The notes below the pieces were generated by a model. The model did not search any database, was not told the DNA's origin, and worked only from the letters and a program-made list of their open reading frames with translations. This document shows, piece by piece, positions 7,566 to 17,065 of a stretch of DNA of 64,000 bases (its first letter is position 1; each line of letters starts with the position of its first letter). Source of the DNA: 2-01-FULL-40-13 sp964433155 (GTDB lineage Bacteria; Patescibacteriota; Microgenomatia; UBA1406; GWC2-37-13). The stretch spans positions 1 to 64,000 of the forward strand of contig CAYSQE010000002.1 in NCBI GenBank assembly GCA_964433155.1. The letters run 5' to 3'. Both the position numbers and the translations under genes were made by a program.

Positions 7566-7775
7566 ATGGACATACTTCCCTATCAGTTCCTCTTTCTTGT
7601 AATCTGTATCGGGGCCGGAGCTTATATAAATAGAAAAAATTTTGGCGGAGTTGAGCAAAAAGTCTTTGGGTTTTATTTACCAAAACCAGTGATCACCTCA
7701 ATCATCAGCGTCATCCTCGGATTACTTTTATGGATCGTAATCAATATTTTGCTTCTTAAATTTCGCTCGCCTTAA
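7566..7775 (+). CDS. Small two-helix membrane protein
   Basis: 69 residues with helices at about residues 7-23 and 43-65, separated by a short polar loop (NRKNFGGVEQKVFG). No family was recognised. The end overlaps the convergent glycosyltransferase gene by 20 nt. It is expressed, if at all, from the shared divergent promoter. Confidence 0.55.
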   Translation: MDILPYQFLFLVICIGAGAYINRKNFGGVEQKVFGFYLPKPVITSIISVILGLLLWIVINILLLKFRSP

Positions 7776-8856
7776 TCAGCTTGGTTACTATAAATTCAGA
7801 CAAAGTAAGGTAAAAGAACGGCAAAATGATAAGAAAGTAACGAGTGAAAGGCGCCTGAATACCAAGATATGTAAAATACAGTAAAACAAAGATGGGAAAC
7901 AGATTTGTTGAATCGATTTTACCTTTTTTTATTATTTCCTTAAGTTTGGCTAGAATTACAAAAAAACCGAATGTCCAGATAGGGCTCCAGACATTCGCTT
8001 TTAAAAATCCTCTCACTCCCCACCACGTTTGAAAGTACCCGGTCAAAAAAAGAAATAAAGATGCCCCTGGAAACGAGGTGATATTGTGAACGACGCGATA
8101 TTTAATAGTTTTTAAGGCGAAGAAAATGATATTAAATTTCCCGCCTGCATCCAGAAACGATTTTGTATACACGAGCGAATAGACCAGTCCGGCAATAAGA
8201 ATATGGTAAAGAAAATTTCTCAGAATAAATTGTTTCTTATACAACTTGAAAATTGTTATAAATATTAGGAAAAATAATGGGGTCGACAACGACTTTGAAC
8301 TAGAAAATAATCCGAGAGCTATTCCGGAAAGAACAAAATTATTTCCTAGATATAGTGAAGAAATAAAATACAAAATACAAAAAACCGCCTCACCTAAATC
8401 CAGTTGGGCTAGTGAAGAACTGTCTATAAACAATGGATCAACGGCCAAAAAAAAACAAGAAATTATCGCTATTTTAGAAGAATTAAATAATTTTTTTCCT
8501 AAATAAAATGTTAAAAAAAGTAAGATTATTCCGAATAAGATTTGAATAATATAGGGATTGCCAAAAAGAATAATCGAAAAGCCGAAAAAATATTTAATTA
8601 ACGGTGGATGATCAAAATTATAGTTTGCTGGATTTTCTCCTTTTACATATAAATACCCTGTTGCTAAGTATATTTCCTCATCTGATAGAAATAGTCTTTT
8701 TCCAGCTACTTCGTGAGATATATCCTGAGATAGGTAATATCTGTCGATCAGTCTCTTGTCAAATCGATAGGAAAAAATATTTTGCTTAAAAGTAAAGAGG
8801 TTTAAAAAATAGACTCCGATGATTATTAAAATAAGAAGCCAATCTTTTACTTTCAC
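7756..8856 (-). CDS. GT-C membrane glycosyltransferase (GT39/PMT-like)
   Basis: 366 residues with about nine hydrophobic segments. The first periplasmic loop carries the acidic motif of the family (LSDEEIYLATGYLYVKGENPANYNFDHPPLIKYFFG), where DE and DHPP are the metal/acceptor and lipid-phosphate contact features of PMT/ArnT-type enzymes. It would transfer a sugar from a polyprenyl-phosphate donor outside the membrane. The GTG start at 8856 lies 6 nt after TATAAT (8868-8863). It diverges from two further GT-C genes, forming an envelope glycosylation block. Confidence 0.75.
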   Translation of the reverse strand: MKVKDWLLILIIIGVYFLNLFTFKQNIFSYRFDKRLIDRYYLSQDISHEVAGKRLFLSDEEIYLATGYLYVKGENPANYNFDHPPLIKYFFGFSIILFGNPYIIQILFGIILLFLTFYLGKKLFNSSKIAIISCFFLAVDPLFIDSSSLAQLDLGEAVFCILYFISSLYLGNNFVLSGIALGLFSSSKSLSTPLFFLIFITIFKLYKKQFILRNFLYHILIAGLVYSLVYTKSFLDAGGKFNIIFFALKTIKYRVVHNITSFPGASLFLFLTGYFQTWWGVRGFLKANVWSPIWTFGFFVILAKLKEIIKKGKIDSTNLFPIFVLLYFTYLGIQAPFTRYFLIILPFFYLTLSEFIVTKLIKASEI

Positions 8857-8901
8857 ATCAAGATTATAACCAATCTTATATAATTGTCTTATTCATTCTC
8901 C

Positions 8902-10203
8902 ATGCAACTTAATAAGTTTGTCAAAAAATATCCTATATTTTTAATCTTTCTTCTTGGGTTAACTATTAGACTTTCACTTCTATTTGTTGACTACAGTTGG
9001 GATGTAAACAATCATATCGTTTGGGCTAAAGATTTATGGCAAAGAGGTTTTAGGGGATTTTACGAAACTCAGTCGTCAGAAGTTTATGCAACTTTTTATC
9101 CCAACTATCCTCCACTCTCACTTAATATTTTTTATCTTATTTATCCGTTGCAATCAATTATTAATAAAATAGCCTGGTGGCTTAATCTCACTATACCGAT
9201 CTTTCCTTCAAAACTCATCTTTTTTATCCAAGGTAGATCATTTTTAGCTGGCTTATTTAAACTTCCGGGAATTATTTCCGATCTCGGAATAGCCTGGATT
9301 TGTTTTCTTATCTCAAAAAAGCTTTATTCTAAAAATCTAAAAATCCAAAAACTAACAGCTATTTTTGTTCTCTTCAATCCCGTTTTTATTTTTAATACTG
9401 CTCTATGGGGACAGATCGATACTTTACCGCTTTTTTTTGTTTTGTTCTCGTCTTATTTGTTACTTTTTAGCCAACGCTATATTTTAAGCACGGTTTTATT
9501 CATTTTAGCATTATTGGCTAAACCAACGGCCTTAATTTTTCTTCCTGTTTATGTTGTTTTCTTTATTCGCAAATATTATGTAATGAATTTTCTGAAAGCC
9601 TTTATTTTTGCTAGTCTCGTTTTTTTATTGTTGTTTTTTCCGTTTCTTAAAAATGCCAAAAATCTTTTTTCACCCTACTTGATATATTCGCAAAAAATAT
9701 TAGCTGCACAAAGTTTACCCTATGTTACCAATGGAGCATTTAATTTCTGGGTTGTTCTTATGGGATTTAATGGCATGAAAGATACTGCATCGTTTCTTTT
9801 TGGATTTTCATATCGAGTATGGGGTTATATAATAACTGGAATCGTCCTTGCTGTAATTATTTTTTTTGGTTTGAAATTAAAAGATAAATTTTATTCATTT
9901 TCATATATAAGCTTTTTAGGAGCGCTCGCTTCTTTTTTATTCCTGACAAAAATGCACGAAAGATATTCTTTGCTTCCACTTCCATTTTTACTTCTTGCTT
10001 ATTTAAAAGATCGAAGGCTTTTAAAATGGTTTATGGTCTTTTCACTTTTAAGTTTTCTTAATCACTACCACAGCTGGCCTGTTCCCCGGCTTCAACTCCT
10101 TAGTTCAACGCTTTCTCATCCATTTTCAATAACACTATTGTCGTCATTAAATGTTCTCTTATTCTTGTATTTTTCCAGTCGTATAATTTTTTATCAAAAA
10201 TGA
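8902..10203 (+). CDS. GT-C membrane glycosyltransferase (mannosyltransferase-like)
   Basis: About 433 residues from the ATG at 8902; a TTG 18 nt upstream is in frame but lies inside or next to the -10 box (TATAAT 8879-8884). Multiple membrane helices are present. The first outer loop contains DYSWDVNNHIVWAKDLWQRG and FYPNYPPLSLNIFYLIYP, the acidic and PP features of polyprenyl-phosphate-dependent GT-C enzymes, with a later WGQIDTLPLFF block as in the GT87/PIG-M-like group. The last codon overlaps the next start (ATGA). Confidence 0.75.
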   Translation: MQLNKFVKKYPIFLIFLLGLTIRLSLLFVDYSWDVNNHIVWAKDLWQRGFRGFYETQSSEVYATFYPNYPPLSLNIFYLIYPLQSIINKIAWWLNLTIPIFPSKLIFFIQGRSFLAGLFKLPGIISDLGIAWICFLISKKLYSKNLKIQKLTAIFVLFNPVFIFNTALWGQIDTLPLFFVLFSSYLLLFSQRYILSTVLFILALLAKPTALIFLPVYVVFFIRKYYVMNFLKAFIFASLVFLLLFFPFLKNAKNLFSPYLIYSQKILAAQSLPYVTNGAFNFWVVLMGFNGMKDTASFLFGFSYRVWGYIITGIVLAVIIFFGLKLKDKFYSFSYISFLGALASFLFLTKMHERYSLLPLPFLLLAYLKDRRLLKWFMVFSLLSFLNHYHSWPVPRLQLLSSTLSHPFSITLLSSLNVLLFLYFSSRIIFYQK

Positions 10204-11438
10204 AAAATAAAGAGCTGGGATTAATTTTATTTTTCGTTCTTATTTTTGTCGGAATTAGATCTATTCATTTCAAAGAGTTTTTAAATTTCTCCTTTGATCA
10301 AGCCTGGGATTCGACAAGATGTTTAGAGATTTGGAAGAATAAGGAAATCACATTAGTTGGCCCAGGAAACTCTATTATTGCCAACGGTAAGCAGATGATT
10401 CAAGGATCAATAAACTATTATTTTCAGTTATTTTTTTTGCTGCTTGGAAAATTTGATCCCATCGTCTCTTCTTACTTATTAATGGTTTATGTTGGAATTA
10501 TGATAATCCCCCTGTATTATGGAACCAAACTGCTTCATGGAAAAAAAATGGCTTGTTTTATTGTTATTTTATATTCACTCTTATCCTACTACATTGACTT
10601 TACTAGATTATTCTTTGGGCCACTCTACCAACTTTCTTTTTTGACCCTATTGATATTGGCTATGGGAATACACAAAAAATATAAAAAAGCTGTCTTTCTA
10701 TTTATTGTGTTTATTCTTACCGGAGTTCTTATGCAGTTTCACTATCAAGCCTTTGTAGTCTTTTTTATTTTATTTTTCTATTATCTAACCAAAAACAAAA
10801 ATAGGTTACAAGCCTCTTTTATAATGATGTTCGGAATGATCCTGGGATATTTACCTATGCTTATTTTTGAAATTAAAAATGATTTTTATAACACTAAAGT
10901 TCTCTTTGAATATATTCAGTTTGCAAAAAAATCTTCTGATTTATTTCTTATTCCCCATCGCTATCTTTCAATAAGTCTTATTTTGTTAACAATTGCGGCA
11001 CCGCTTTACAAAAAATTAATCAGTTACAAAAAATTATTCTTCCTGGGAATAGCACTATTGATCATTGATCTTTTTATCTATCTACCTATACCTAAGTCTG
11101 CTTTTGGCATGTCTGAAAACTGGAACTATCTGATGGAAAAAAAAGCCTATGGAATTATCAAGAAGGAAGGATTGCATGATTTTAATATTGTCAATCACAT
11201 ATACGATAATAAGTCAGTGGTGATTAAATATTTGCTCAAACTTGACAAGTACAACTTCAACTACGATGACTACTATCATAACCAATACCTTTTTGTCATT
11301 AGTAGCACCGATAAGATATTTAATGATCCAGCCTATGAAATCAACAACTTCCAGCCAAATAAAAAAATAAAACAGTGGAGATTGAATAACACATATAACT
11401 TGTACTTATTTGAAAGAATAAGAAAAAAATCTATTTAA
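10200..11438 (+). CDS. Polytopic membrane protein, probable GT-C glycosyltransferase
   Basis: 412 residues with about ten hydrophobic helices and a C-terminal soluble tail. Near the N-terminus, FSFDQAWDSTRCLEIWKNKEITLVGPG resembles the first-loop acidic motif of GT39-type proteins. Its start overlaps the upstream GT-C gene as ATGA, so the two are translated together. The C-terminal part (YDDYYHNQYLFVISSTDKIF) has no motif I know. The end overlaps the convergent gene by 8 nt. Confidence 0.65.
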   Translation: MKNKELGLILFFVLIFVGIRSIHFKEFLNFSFDQAWDSTRCLEIWKNKEITLVGPGNSIIANGKQMIQGSINYYFQLFFLLLGKFDPIVSSYLLMVYVGIMIIPLYYGTKLLHGKKMACFIVILYSLLSYYIDFTRLFFGPLYQLSFLTLLILAMGIHKKYKKAVFLFIVFILTGVLMQFHYQAFVVFFILFFYYLTKNKNRLQASFIMMFGMILGYLPMLIFEIKNDFYNTKVLFEYIQFAKKSSDLFLIPHRYLSISLILLTIAAPLYKKLISYKKLFFLGIALLIIDLFIYLPIPKSAFGMSENWNYLMEKKAYGIIKKEGLHDFNIVNHIYDNKSVVIKYLLKLDKYNFNYDDYYHNQYLFVISSTDKIFNDPAYEINNFQPNKKIKQWRLNNTYNLYLFERIRKKSI

Positions 11439-12093
11439 ATGTAAAAGTGGAGAGGATTTGATCAACAAGTTTTTCTTGTTCCAAAGTAGGATCAGCAAGA
11501 TATAGAAAAACTCCATATCGACTCTCTGTTCTATCAAAATAAATCCGTTTAATATGAACTGTCACTTTTTTATTCCCGGGTATCGTTTGACTAAGATCTT
11601 CTTCCGTCTGGATCACTTTTTGTCCTGCGAAACTAATGATATTTCCCGCATTTTGTGAGGGTATTTCTATAAATTCAGGCTTATCTGAATATACTTCGAT
11701 TTTTAGATCATTCGAAAAAAATGAATGTCCTGGCCGATACGTGTTTGGGTCCGTATTAGTAAGAATCGTAATCGTTTCATCTTTATCATCATTAAGATAC
11801 CAATCGTAAGGATATTGGAAAGTATATGCATATTTTGTGTTGATATATGTTTTCCAATTTGTAGTTTCATTAGGAGTTGGTAAAACCAGACTACCAACTG
11901 TTGGAAGAATAGACACCGTTGGCACTACTTGATTATTGGTTGTTTGATTTCTTTGGCCAAGGTAAAAACTGCCGATGCTGAAGAAAATCAAAAAAAATAT
12001 GCCTAAAACAATGAAAAGCAAGCTGGATTTAGATTTAGGAGGCGCAACGACTGGAGAAGGCGAAGAAACTTCAGGCTGTTGATTATCATCCAT
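11431..12093 (-). CDS. Anchored extracytoplasmic protein with PsbP-like domain
   Basis: 220 residues: a Pro/Ser-rich cytoplasmic head, one membrane helix (LLFIVLGIFFLIFFSIGSFYLG, residues 25-46), a Thr/Pro linker, and a beta-rich C-terminal domain starting WKTYINTKYAYTFQYPYDWYL. That opening (sequence for Y-x-F-x-Y-P-x-x-W) is typical of PsbP-like and related lipoproteins, which are abundant in CPR genomes. The function is unknown; it probably sits on the outer face of the membrane. Confidence 0.65.
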   Translation of the reverse strand: MDDNQQPEVSSPSPVVAPPKSKSSLLFIVLGIFFLIFFSIGSFYLGQRNQTTNNQVVPTVSILPTVGSLVLPTPNETTNWKTYINTKYAYTFQYPYDWYLNDDKDETITILTNTDPNTYRPGHSFFSNDLKIEVYSDKPEFIEIPSQNAGNIISFAGQKVIQTEEDLSQTIPGNKKVTVHIKRIYFDRTESRYGVFLYLADPTLEQEKLVDQILSTFTFK

Positions 12094-12141
12094 GTTTAAC
12101 TCATCATATCACATCATCAAAAAAGGCTGATAAAATAGGGC

Positions 12142-12789
12142 GTGGAGAAATCAGAACAAGTAAAACGAGAACTTCTCAATTCTTTAAAAGCAATAACCGA
12201 AATTCTTCAATCATGTCAAGCAAAATACCGAATTCTTGGATCTGTCAATGCAGTAGCCTATACCAAACGCGTATTTAGAAGAATTGAAGATATTGATGTA
12301 GTTTTAGATCTTAAGGATAAAGAATGTGTCTTTAATGGATTAAAAAATCGAGGATTCCAAGTCATCAAAAAAAAGTTAGGTATTTTCTATTGGTATGAAT
12401 CAGAAAAAAAAGACCATCTTAAAATAACTTTCTTTCTTATAGGAGAATTTACTAAAGACCATTTTCTTTATAAATATGGACTATTTAGATTATTCATCCA
12501 ATCTGATTATATTAAGCCTGTACAATATAATCTCAATGGAATTGAATTTACCGGTGTTCCCATAGCCAGTGTAGTTGATGGAATTAGGCAAACTTCTTTT
12601 AACCCCAAACGAACGATTGATAGAGATATATTGGCAAAAGAAATGGAACTCTTTAACAAAAAAATGAAAAACAAGCTTTATATCAGATTGGGGGGAATAA
12701 AGCTACCCCTTTTTTATAGATTTTTTTCCTATTTATGCAATGTATATGGTGGGATTTCGGAAGATAAAAATAAATATAAACTTTTTTAA
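12142..12789 (+). CDS. Nucleotidyltransferase-fold protein
   Basis: 215 residues from a GTG start. YRILGSVNAVAYTKRVFRRIEDIDVVLDL (about residues 28-56) fits the GS-x(n)-DxD core of the polymerase-beta-like nucleotidyltransferase superfamily. Similar proteins act as MNT/AbiEii-type toxins or in surface-sugar modification. TAAAAT at 12131-12136 sits 5 nt before the GTG. The substrate is unknown and no antitoxin partner is adjacent. Confidence 0.5.
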   Translation: MEKSEQVKRELLNSLKAITEILQSCQAKYRILGSVNAVAYTKRVFRRIEDIDVVLDLKDKECVFNGLKNRGFQVIKKKLGIFYWYESEKKDHLKITFFLIGEFTKDHFLYKYGLFRLFIQSDYIKPVQYNLNGIEFTGVPIASVVDGIRQTSFNPKRTIDRDILAKEMELFNKKMKNKLYIRLGGIKLPLFYRFFSYLCNVYGGISEDKNKYKLF

Positions 12790-12822
12790 AACTTCATAGA
12801 TCATTTTTGCTAGAATAGTTCC

Positions 12823-15330
12823 ATGCAAATCATAGCCGATCTCCAACTTCACTCCAAATATTCACGCGCTGTTTCGCAAAAAATGGACCTTACGGAAATT
12901 GCTACGTGGTCGGCAAAAAAGGGAATTCAACTTGTTGCAACCGGAGACTGGACACACCCACTGTGGTTTAGGGAAATTAAAACAAAATTAAAGGAGACGT
13001 CACCTGGCATTTATGCATTGAAGGTAGAGACGGGGCATGCCCCGTCTCTACAAAGCGTAAAATTTTTATTATCAACAGAAATCTCAAGCATCTATGTGCA
13101 GGGAGGAAAACAGCGCAGGGTTCACAATCTCATTTTCTCCCCGTCAATAGAAACATGCGACAAAATCATTAAAGAACTACAGCGAAGGGGAGCAAATCTT
13201 ATGGCTGACGGACGGCCCATTGTTGGTATTTCATCGAAGAATCTTTTGGAGATGGTTTTAACAATAGACAAAAACGTACTCTTTATCCCTGCACATTGTC
13301 TTATTCCAGAAGAATTAATAGAAACTAAATCAGGTTTGAAAAAAATTAGCTCTATCAAAAAAAATGATCTTGTTTTGTCACATACAGGTAAATATCAAAA
13401 AGTTTTAGATGTCTTAAAAAGAAAAACAAACGAGAATATTTATACAATAACACCATGGTGTTATACACAATCAATCAGTACAACAGGTGAACATCCATTC
13501 TTTGCTATTAAAACCTTAAAAAAATGTCCTTCAACCGGCGATACTTGCTTACCCTTTGGAGAACACCCAAAAAGATGTGTAAATAAACTCTATAAAAATT
13601 ATAGATTAAGCTGGATCCAAGCAAAAGATTTAAACACTCGGGACTTAATTTGTTTTCCACTAATAAAAGAGGTTAAAAACCAAAAATCAATCAAGATTGC
13701 TGATAAAAAAATTGAAATTGACAAAAATTTTTGCCTTCTTATCGGCTATTTTCTTGCTGAGGGTTGTGTTGACCACAAAGGAGGAATAACATTTACGTTT
13801 TCTTCTAAAGAAATATCATATACCAACGAAGTTATTCAATTAATGAAAAAAGTTTTTGGGATATTTCATGTCCGAATTTATTCTAGAAAAAATATAAAAA
13901 GTAAAGAACTGATTTTTTATTCAAAAGCGACCGCTCGCTTTTTAGAAGAAAATTTCTACATAAATAATAATTATCGATCCTACAATAAAACCCTTCCTAA
14001 TTGGATTATAACATTACCGAAAAATTTGCAGAAATATCTTATTCTAGGCTGGTTCCGTGGAGATGCTGGATACACAACTTCAATTAATCTTGTGTCATCA
14101 TTTAATAAAATTTTGCTTCGTTTGGGTATTATTCCCTACATTTCTTTGGACAAAAAAATCCGTTATAACCAACGAAAATCTCATGTTTATAATGGTCGTA
14201 CAATCAAGGCAAACTATGATAGTTATCAGATTAGATTGTCATTTATTTCAGATACTGAAAATTTAAAACAGGAGAAACAGTTTCAACATTTTCAATCTAA
14301 AATTACTCGAAGACATGGTTTTATCGATAATAATTTTGTATATCTTCCTATAAGGAAGATAATTAAAAACAAATATCAAGGTGAGGTATTTAATTTAGAA
14401 GTTGAAAATGATAATTCTTACTCAACATGGGTAGCAACTATACATAATTGTTGGACTCCCTGGTTTTCTATTTTTGGTTCTAAATCTGGATTTGACTCGA
14501 TAGAAGAATGTTTTGGGGAGTTGGCAGATAATATTTATGCCATTGAGACAGGGTTAAGCAGCGATCCTATTATGAATTGGCAGATAAAAGAACTAGAAAA
14601 CCGCTCAATTGTTTCCTTCTCCGACGCCCATTCAGGTCCAAAACTTGGACGGGAGGCAACGGTGTTTGTGAGTAACATTAAACATGCAACATTAAACAAT
14701 TTCTCATACCTAGATATATCTGATGCCATCAGACGAAATCCTAATGGAAAATTAAAAATCGGTTATACGATCGAATTCTTTCCTGAGGAGGGAAAATATC
14801 ACTGGTCAGGACACAGAAGTCACAACATCCGTTACACTCCTCAAGAAGTCAAAGAAAAAGGGACCATTTGTCCCGTATGCCATCAACCGTTAACTATTGG
14901 GGTTGAAAATAGAGTGATAGATTTATCTTACAAAACCCTTTCTTCAAATGACCTTGAATTTGTAAAAAATGGCGTGGGACTTACATTTGTTTATGATAAA
15001 GACAAAAAAAGACGACCATTTGTTTCGTTAATCCCGCTTTTAGAGGTACTAACAGAAACCACCGGTGGCTCACACATTAAAGCTCTCAGGGAATACGAAC
15101 GACTAACCTCAACATTTGCAACCGAGTTTGAGATACTTTTAAAAAAAACCTATGAAGAGATCGAAAAAAAAGCTGGCAAAGAACTAAGAGATGGGGTAGA
15201 AATCGTTCGCGAAAGAAAAGTTTTTGTCGATCCAGGATATGACGGAGTTTTTGGTATCGTGAAAATTTTTAAAGATGAAAAAGGTCAAAAAACAGAAGAA
15301 AAAGAAACAACCCAACAAAGTCTATTTTAA
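12823..15330 (+). CDS. Endonuclease Q-family PHP protein interrupted by an intein
   Basis: 835 residues as translated, 451 after removal of a 384-residue intein. The host protein is of the EndoQ/TIGR00375 group: a PHP-type metal site starting ADLQLHSKYSRAV (His10), then PAH-CWTPWFS and SFSDAHSGPKLG, and a C-terminal zinc-binding part (HNIRYTPQEVKEKGTICPVC). EndoQ enzymes nick DNA 5' of deaminated bases. The intein sits exactly inside the conserved PAH/CWTPW metal motif. Residues 68-76 are encoded by a 28-bp perfect palindrome. TAGAAT at 12811-12816 ends 6 nt before the ATG. Confidence 0.85.
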   Translation: MQIIADLQLHSKYSRAVSQKMDLTEIATWSAKKGIQLVATGDWTHPLWFREIKTKLKETSPGIYALKVETGHAPSLQSVKFLLSTEISSIYVQGGKQRRVHNLIFSPSIETCDKIIKELQRRGANLMADGRPIVGISSKNLLEMVLTIDKNVLFIPAHCLIPEELIETKSGLKKISSIKKNDLVLSHTGKYQKVLDVLKRKTNENIYTITPWCYTQSISTTGEHPFFAIKTLKKCPSTGDTCLPFGEHPKRCVNKLYKNYRLSWIQAKDLNTRDLICFPLIKEVKNQKSIKIADKKIEIDKNFCLLIGYFLAEGCVDHKGGITFTFSSKEISYTNEVIQLMKKVFGIFHVRIYSRKNIKSKELIFYSKATARFLEENFYINNNYRSYNKTLPNWIITLPKNLQKYLILGWFRGDAGYTTSINLVSSFNKILLRLGIIPYISLDKKIRYNQRKSHVYNGRTIKANYDSYQIRLSFISDTENLKQEKQFQHFQSKITRRHGFIDNNFVYLPIRKIIKNKYQGEVFNLEVENDNSYSTWVATIHNCWTPWFSIFGSKSGFDSIEECFGELADNIYAIETGLSSDPIMNWQIKELENRSIVSFSDAHSGPKLGREATVFVSNIKHATLNNFSYLDISDAIRRNPNGKLKIGYTIEFFPEEGKYHWSGHRSHNIRYTPQEVKEKGTICPVCHQPLTIGVENRVIDLSYKTLSSNDLEFVKNGVGLTFVYDKDKKRRPFVSLIPLLEVLTETTGGSHIKALREYERLTSTFATEFEILLKKTYEEIEKKAGKELRDGVEIVRERKVFVDPGYDGVFGIVKIFKDEKGQKTEEKETTQQSLF
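13024..13051. repeat. 28-bp perfect palindrome inside the EndoQ-family gene
   Basis: The half-site GTAGAGACGGGGCA is followed at once by its reverse complement, with no loop. It lies in frame and encodes VETGHAPSL in a loop between two conserved blocks. Palindromes of the same form (GTAGAGACG...CGTCTCTAC) are widely dispersed in cyanobacteria and other bacteria. It is therefore best read as a mobile-type palindromic repeat that landed in a tolerant loop. Confidence 0.85.
13297..14448 (+). other. Intein with LAGLIDADG homing endonuclease (384 aa)
   Basis: It begins at Cys159 (CLIPEELIETKSGLKKI, block A) and continues through the TGEHPF block B. It carries two LAGLIDADG-type motifs, IGYFLAEGC and ILGWFRGDAG, and ends with GEVFNLEVENDNSY (block F) and VATIHN, followed by the +1 Cys of the host (Cys543). 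All residues for class 1 protein splicing (Cys1, block-B His, terminal His-Asn, +1 Cys) are present. The nuclease domain keeps an acidic residue in each motif (Glu in the first, Asp in the second), so it may still be active. Confidence 0.93.
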
Positions 15331-15340
15331 AAATGTAGCA

Positions 15341-16516
15341 ATGAAACAATTGAACAATGTTTTATTGTTTTTATTTGTTTTATTGCTCCCAACTCAACTT
15401 GGTAAGCACTTTTTTTTTGAATTTTCATATCTTTCCGGGGTACGGGTTGACTATCTTGCTCCAACACTATATGTGACTGATATACTTGCAGTTTTGCTTA
15501 TCACAATAAACTTTAAGTCTGTTTGGCATTCTTTAAAAAAGAAAAAAATTATTTTTTTTATTTTTTTATTAATTCTTAATCTCTTAATCTCCCTATCTCC
15601 TACTATTTCCATATATCGTTACATTAAAATATTAGAATTTATTAGCATAGTAGTTATTTTTCAAAAGAAATTCCTATCAGATCGCTCACTTCTTTTTAGC
15701 TTCTTGCTTGGCGGTATTTTTCAGTTCGTTCTTTCAACTATACAATTTGTCAGTAAACATTCGCTTCAAGGGATCCTTTATTTTTTTGGGGAAAGACCGC
15801 TGAGCTTATCGATGCCTGGGATTGCTAAAGCGTCGATAACTGGCGTAGAGATACTTAGACCTTATGGTACGTTCTCTCATCCAAATTCTTTAGCCGGATT
15901 CTATATCCTTTTGTATATACTTGTACTCACAAATAAAAAATTTACAGCCTATCCCTTTTTTAAATTTATTTTCTTATTGGTCTCTTCATTGATTGTATTA
16001 TTGTCGTTTTCAAAAGTTGCCCTCATGGTCTTTCTTATTGTAAACATAATATATATTTGGAAGAGTTCTTTAAAAAAAAATTGTGCCGCCTGTTTTGTCT
16101 CAAGAATAATAGTTTTATTAATATTATCTGCTGTTTTTATGCAAGCAAAAACCGATCCTTTTTCACTACAAAAAAGAATTTTTCTTAGCCAAAATGCCTT
16201 AGAGATCATTAAACAAAATCCTTTTTTTGGTGTAGGTTTGGGTAATTATTTAATATCTCAGCATCAATTTTCAGTAACATATACAGATCTTTTAAATCAA
16301 CCTGTCCATAATGTATTCCTTATTTTGCTAAGTGAAGTGGGGGTTATTCCTTTGTTTATCCTTTTGGCTTTCTTCTTCAAGCGGTTAAAAATCGCCATCA
16401 ACAAAGCCCCATATGTTTTTATAGGTCTTTTTATAATAGGATTATTCGATCATTACGTAATTACTCTTCAGCAGAATTTTTTGCTCGTTGCGGTTTTGCT
16501 AGGAAGTATTCTATAG
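15341..16516 (+). CDS. O-antigen ligase family (Wzy/WaaL-like) membrane protein
   Basis: About 391 residues from the ATG at 15341; an upstream in-frame start would lie inside the preceding gene. It has some ten membrane helices. The family signature LRPYGTFSHPNSLAGFYILL and the later NPFFGVGLGNY...QPVHNVFLILLSEVGVIPL block identify the O-antigen ligase/polymerase superfamily (PF04932). It would polymerise or attach surface glycan. It follows the EndoQ-family gene by 10 nt and lies beyond the GT-C cluster, in keeping with surface polysaccharide assembly. Confidence 0.85.
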   Translation: MKQLNNVLLFLFVLLLPTQLGKHFFFEFSYLSGVRVDYLAPTLYVTDILAVLLITINFKSVWHSLKKKKIIFFIFLLILNLLISLSPTISIYRYIKILEFISIVVIFQKKFLSDRSLLFSFLLGGIFQFVLSTIQFVSKHSLQGILYFFGERPLSLSMPGIAKASITGVEILRPYGTFSHPNSLAGFYILLYILVLTNKKFTAYPFFKFIFLLVSSLIVLLSFSKVALMVFLIVNIIYIWKSSLKKNCAACFVSRIIVLLILSAVFMQAKTDPFSLQKRIFLSQNALEIIKQNPFFGVGLGNYLISQHQFSVTYTDLLNQPVHNVFLILLSEVGVIPLFILLAFFFKRLKIAINKAPYVFIGLFIIGLFDHYVITLQQNFLLVAVLLGSIL

Positions 16517-17047
16517 CTTTTCAATTTTTTTCTTTATGTCTTGATTTAAGTTAAGGGCTCTATTTATATTCTCATTTTGTCCTTGAGGGAGATCTTTAAG
16601 AAACATCTCTCCCGCCTCCTTATGCTTTGCGTTACTTAACTTTAACCTTTGTATAAAATCCGCAGAGGCAGAAACACCTTGCTTTTTAGAAGTTGCTAGA
16701 AGAGCGGGTATTTTAGAAAAGTATTGCTCAGCTTGTAAAAAGGCTGCCACAATTAGTTTATCCTTACCCGTCTTGGCTAAGGACATCGCCATCGCAACTC
16801 TCTTGTCGGAAAATAAAAGATATAGCTCTGCCTTTTTGATTGTGTCTCGAGTTGTCATTTCAAGAAATTTGTCCCTAATCTCTTTCAAAAAAAATAATGG
16901 ATGGTCTGGCAAAATGCCTGGATATGGTAAATTGTATTCAACTTTGTCTTGATTAAGTGAGACTTGTTGTGAGCTCACGATATAAAATGACGGCAACAGT
17001 AGAAAAAAAAGGATTAGATAAATAATCATTATAGCCTTCTTAAACAT
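16511..17047 (-). CDS. DUF5667 exported protein
   Basis: 178 residues: a signal anchor (AIMIIYLILFFLLLPSFYIV), then EYNLPYPGILPDHPLFFLKEIRDKF, the DUF5667 opening, then a helical bundle. The family is common in CPR bacteria, and its function is unknown. It overlaps the convergent O-antigen ligase gene by 6 nt. Its start is 19 nt from the T-tract of the HU terminator. Confidence 0.8.
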   Translation of the reverse strand: MFKKAIMIIYLILFFLLLPSFYIVSSQQVSLNQDKVEYNLPYPGILPDHPLFFLKEIRDKFLEMTTRDTIKKAELYLLFSDKRVAMAMSLAKTGKDKLIVAAFLQAEQYFSKIPALLATSKKQGVSASADFIQRLKLSNAKHKEAGEMFLKDLPQGQNENINRALNLNQDIKKKIEKL

Positions 17048-17065
17048 ATTTTAATTATACTAAAC

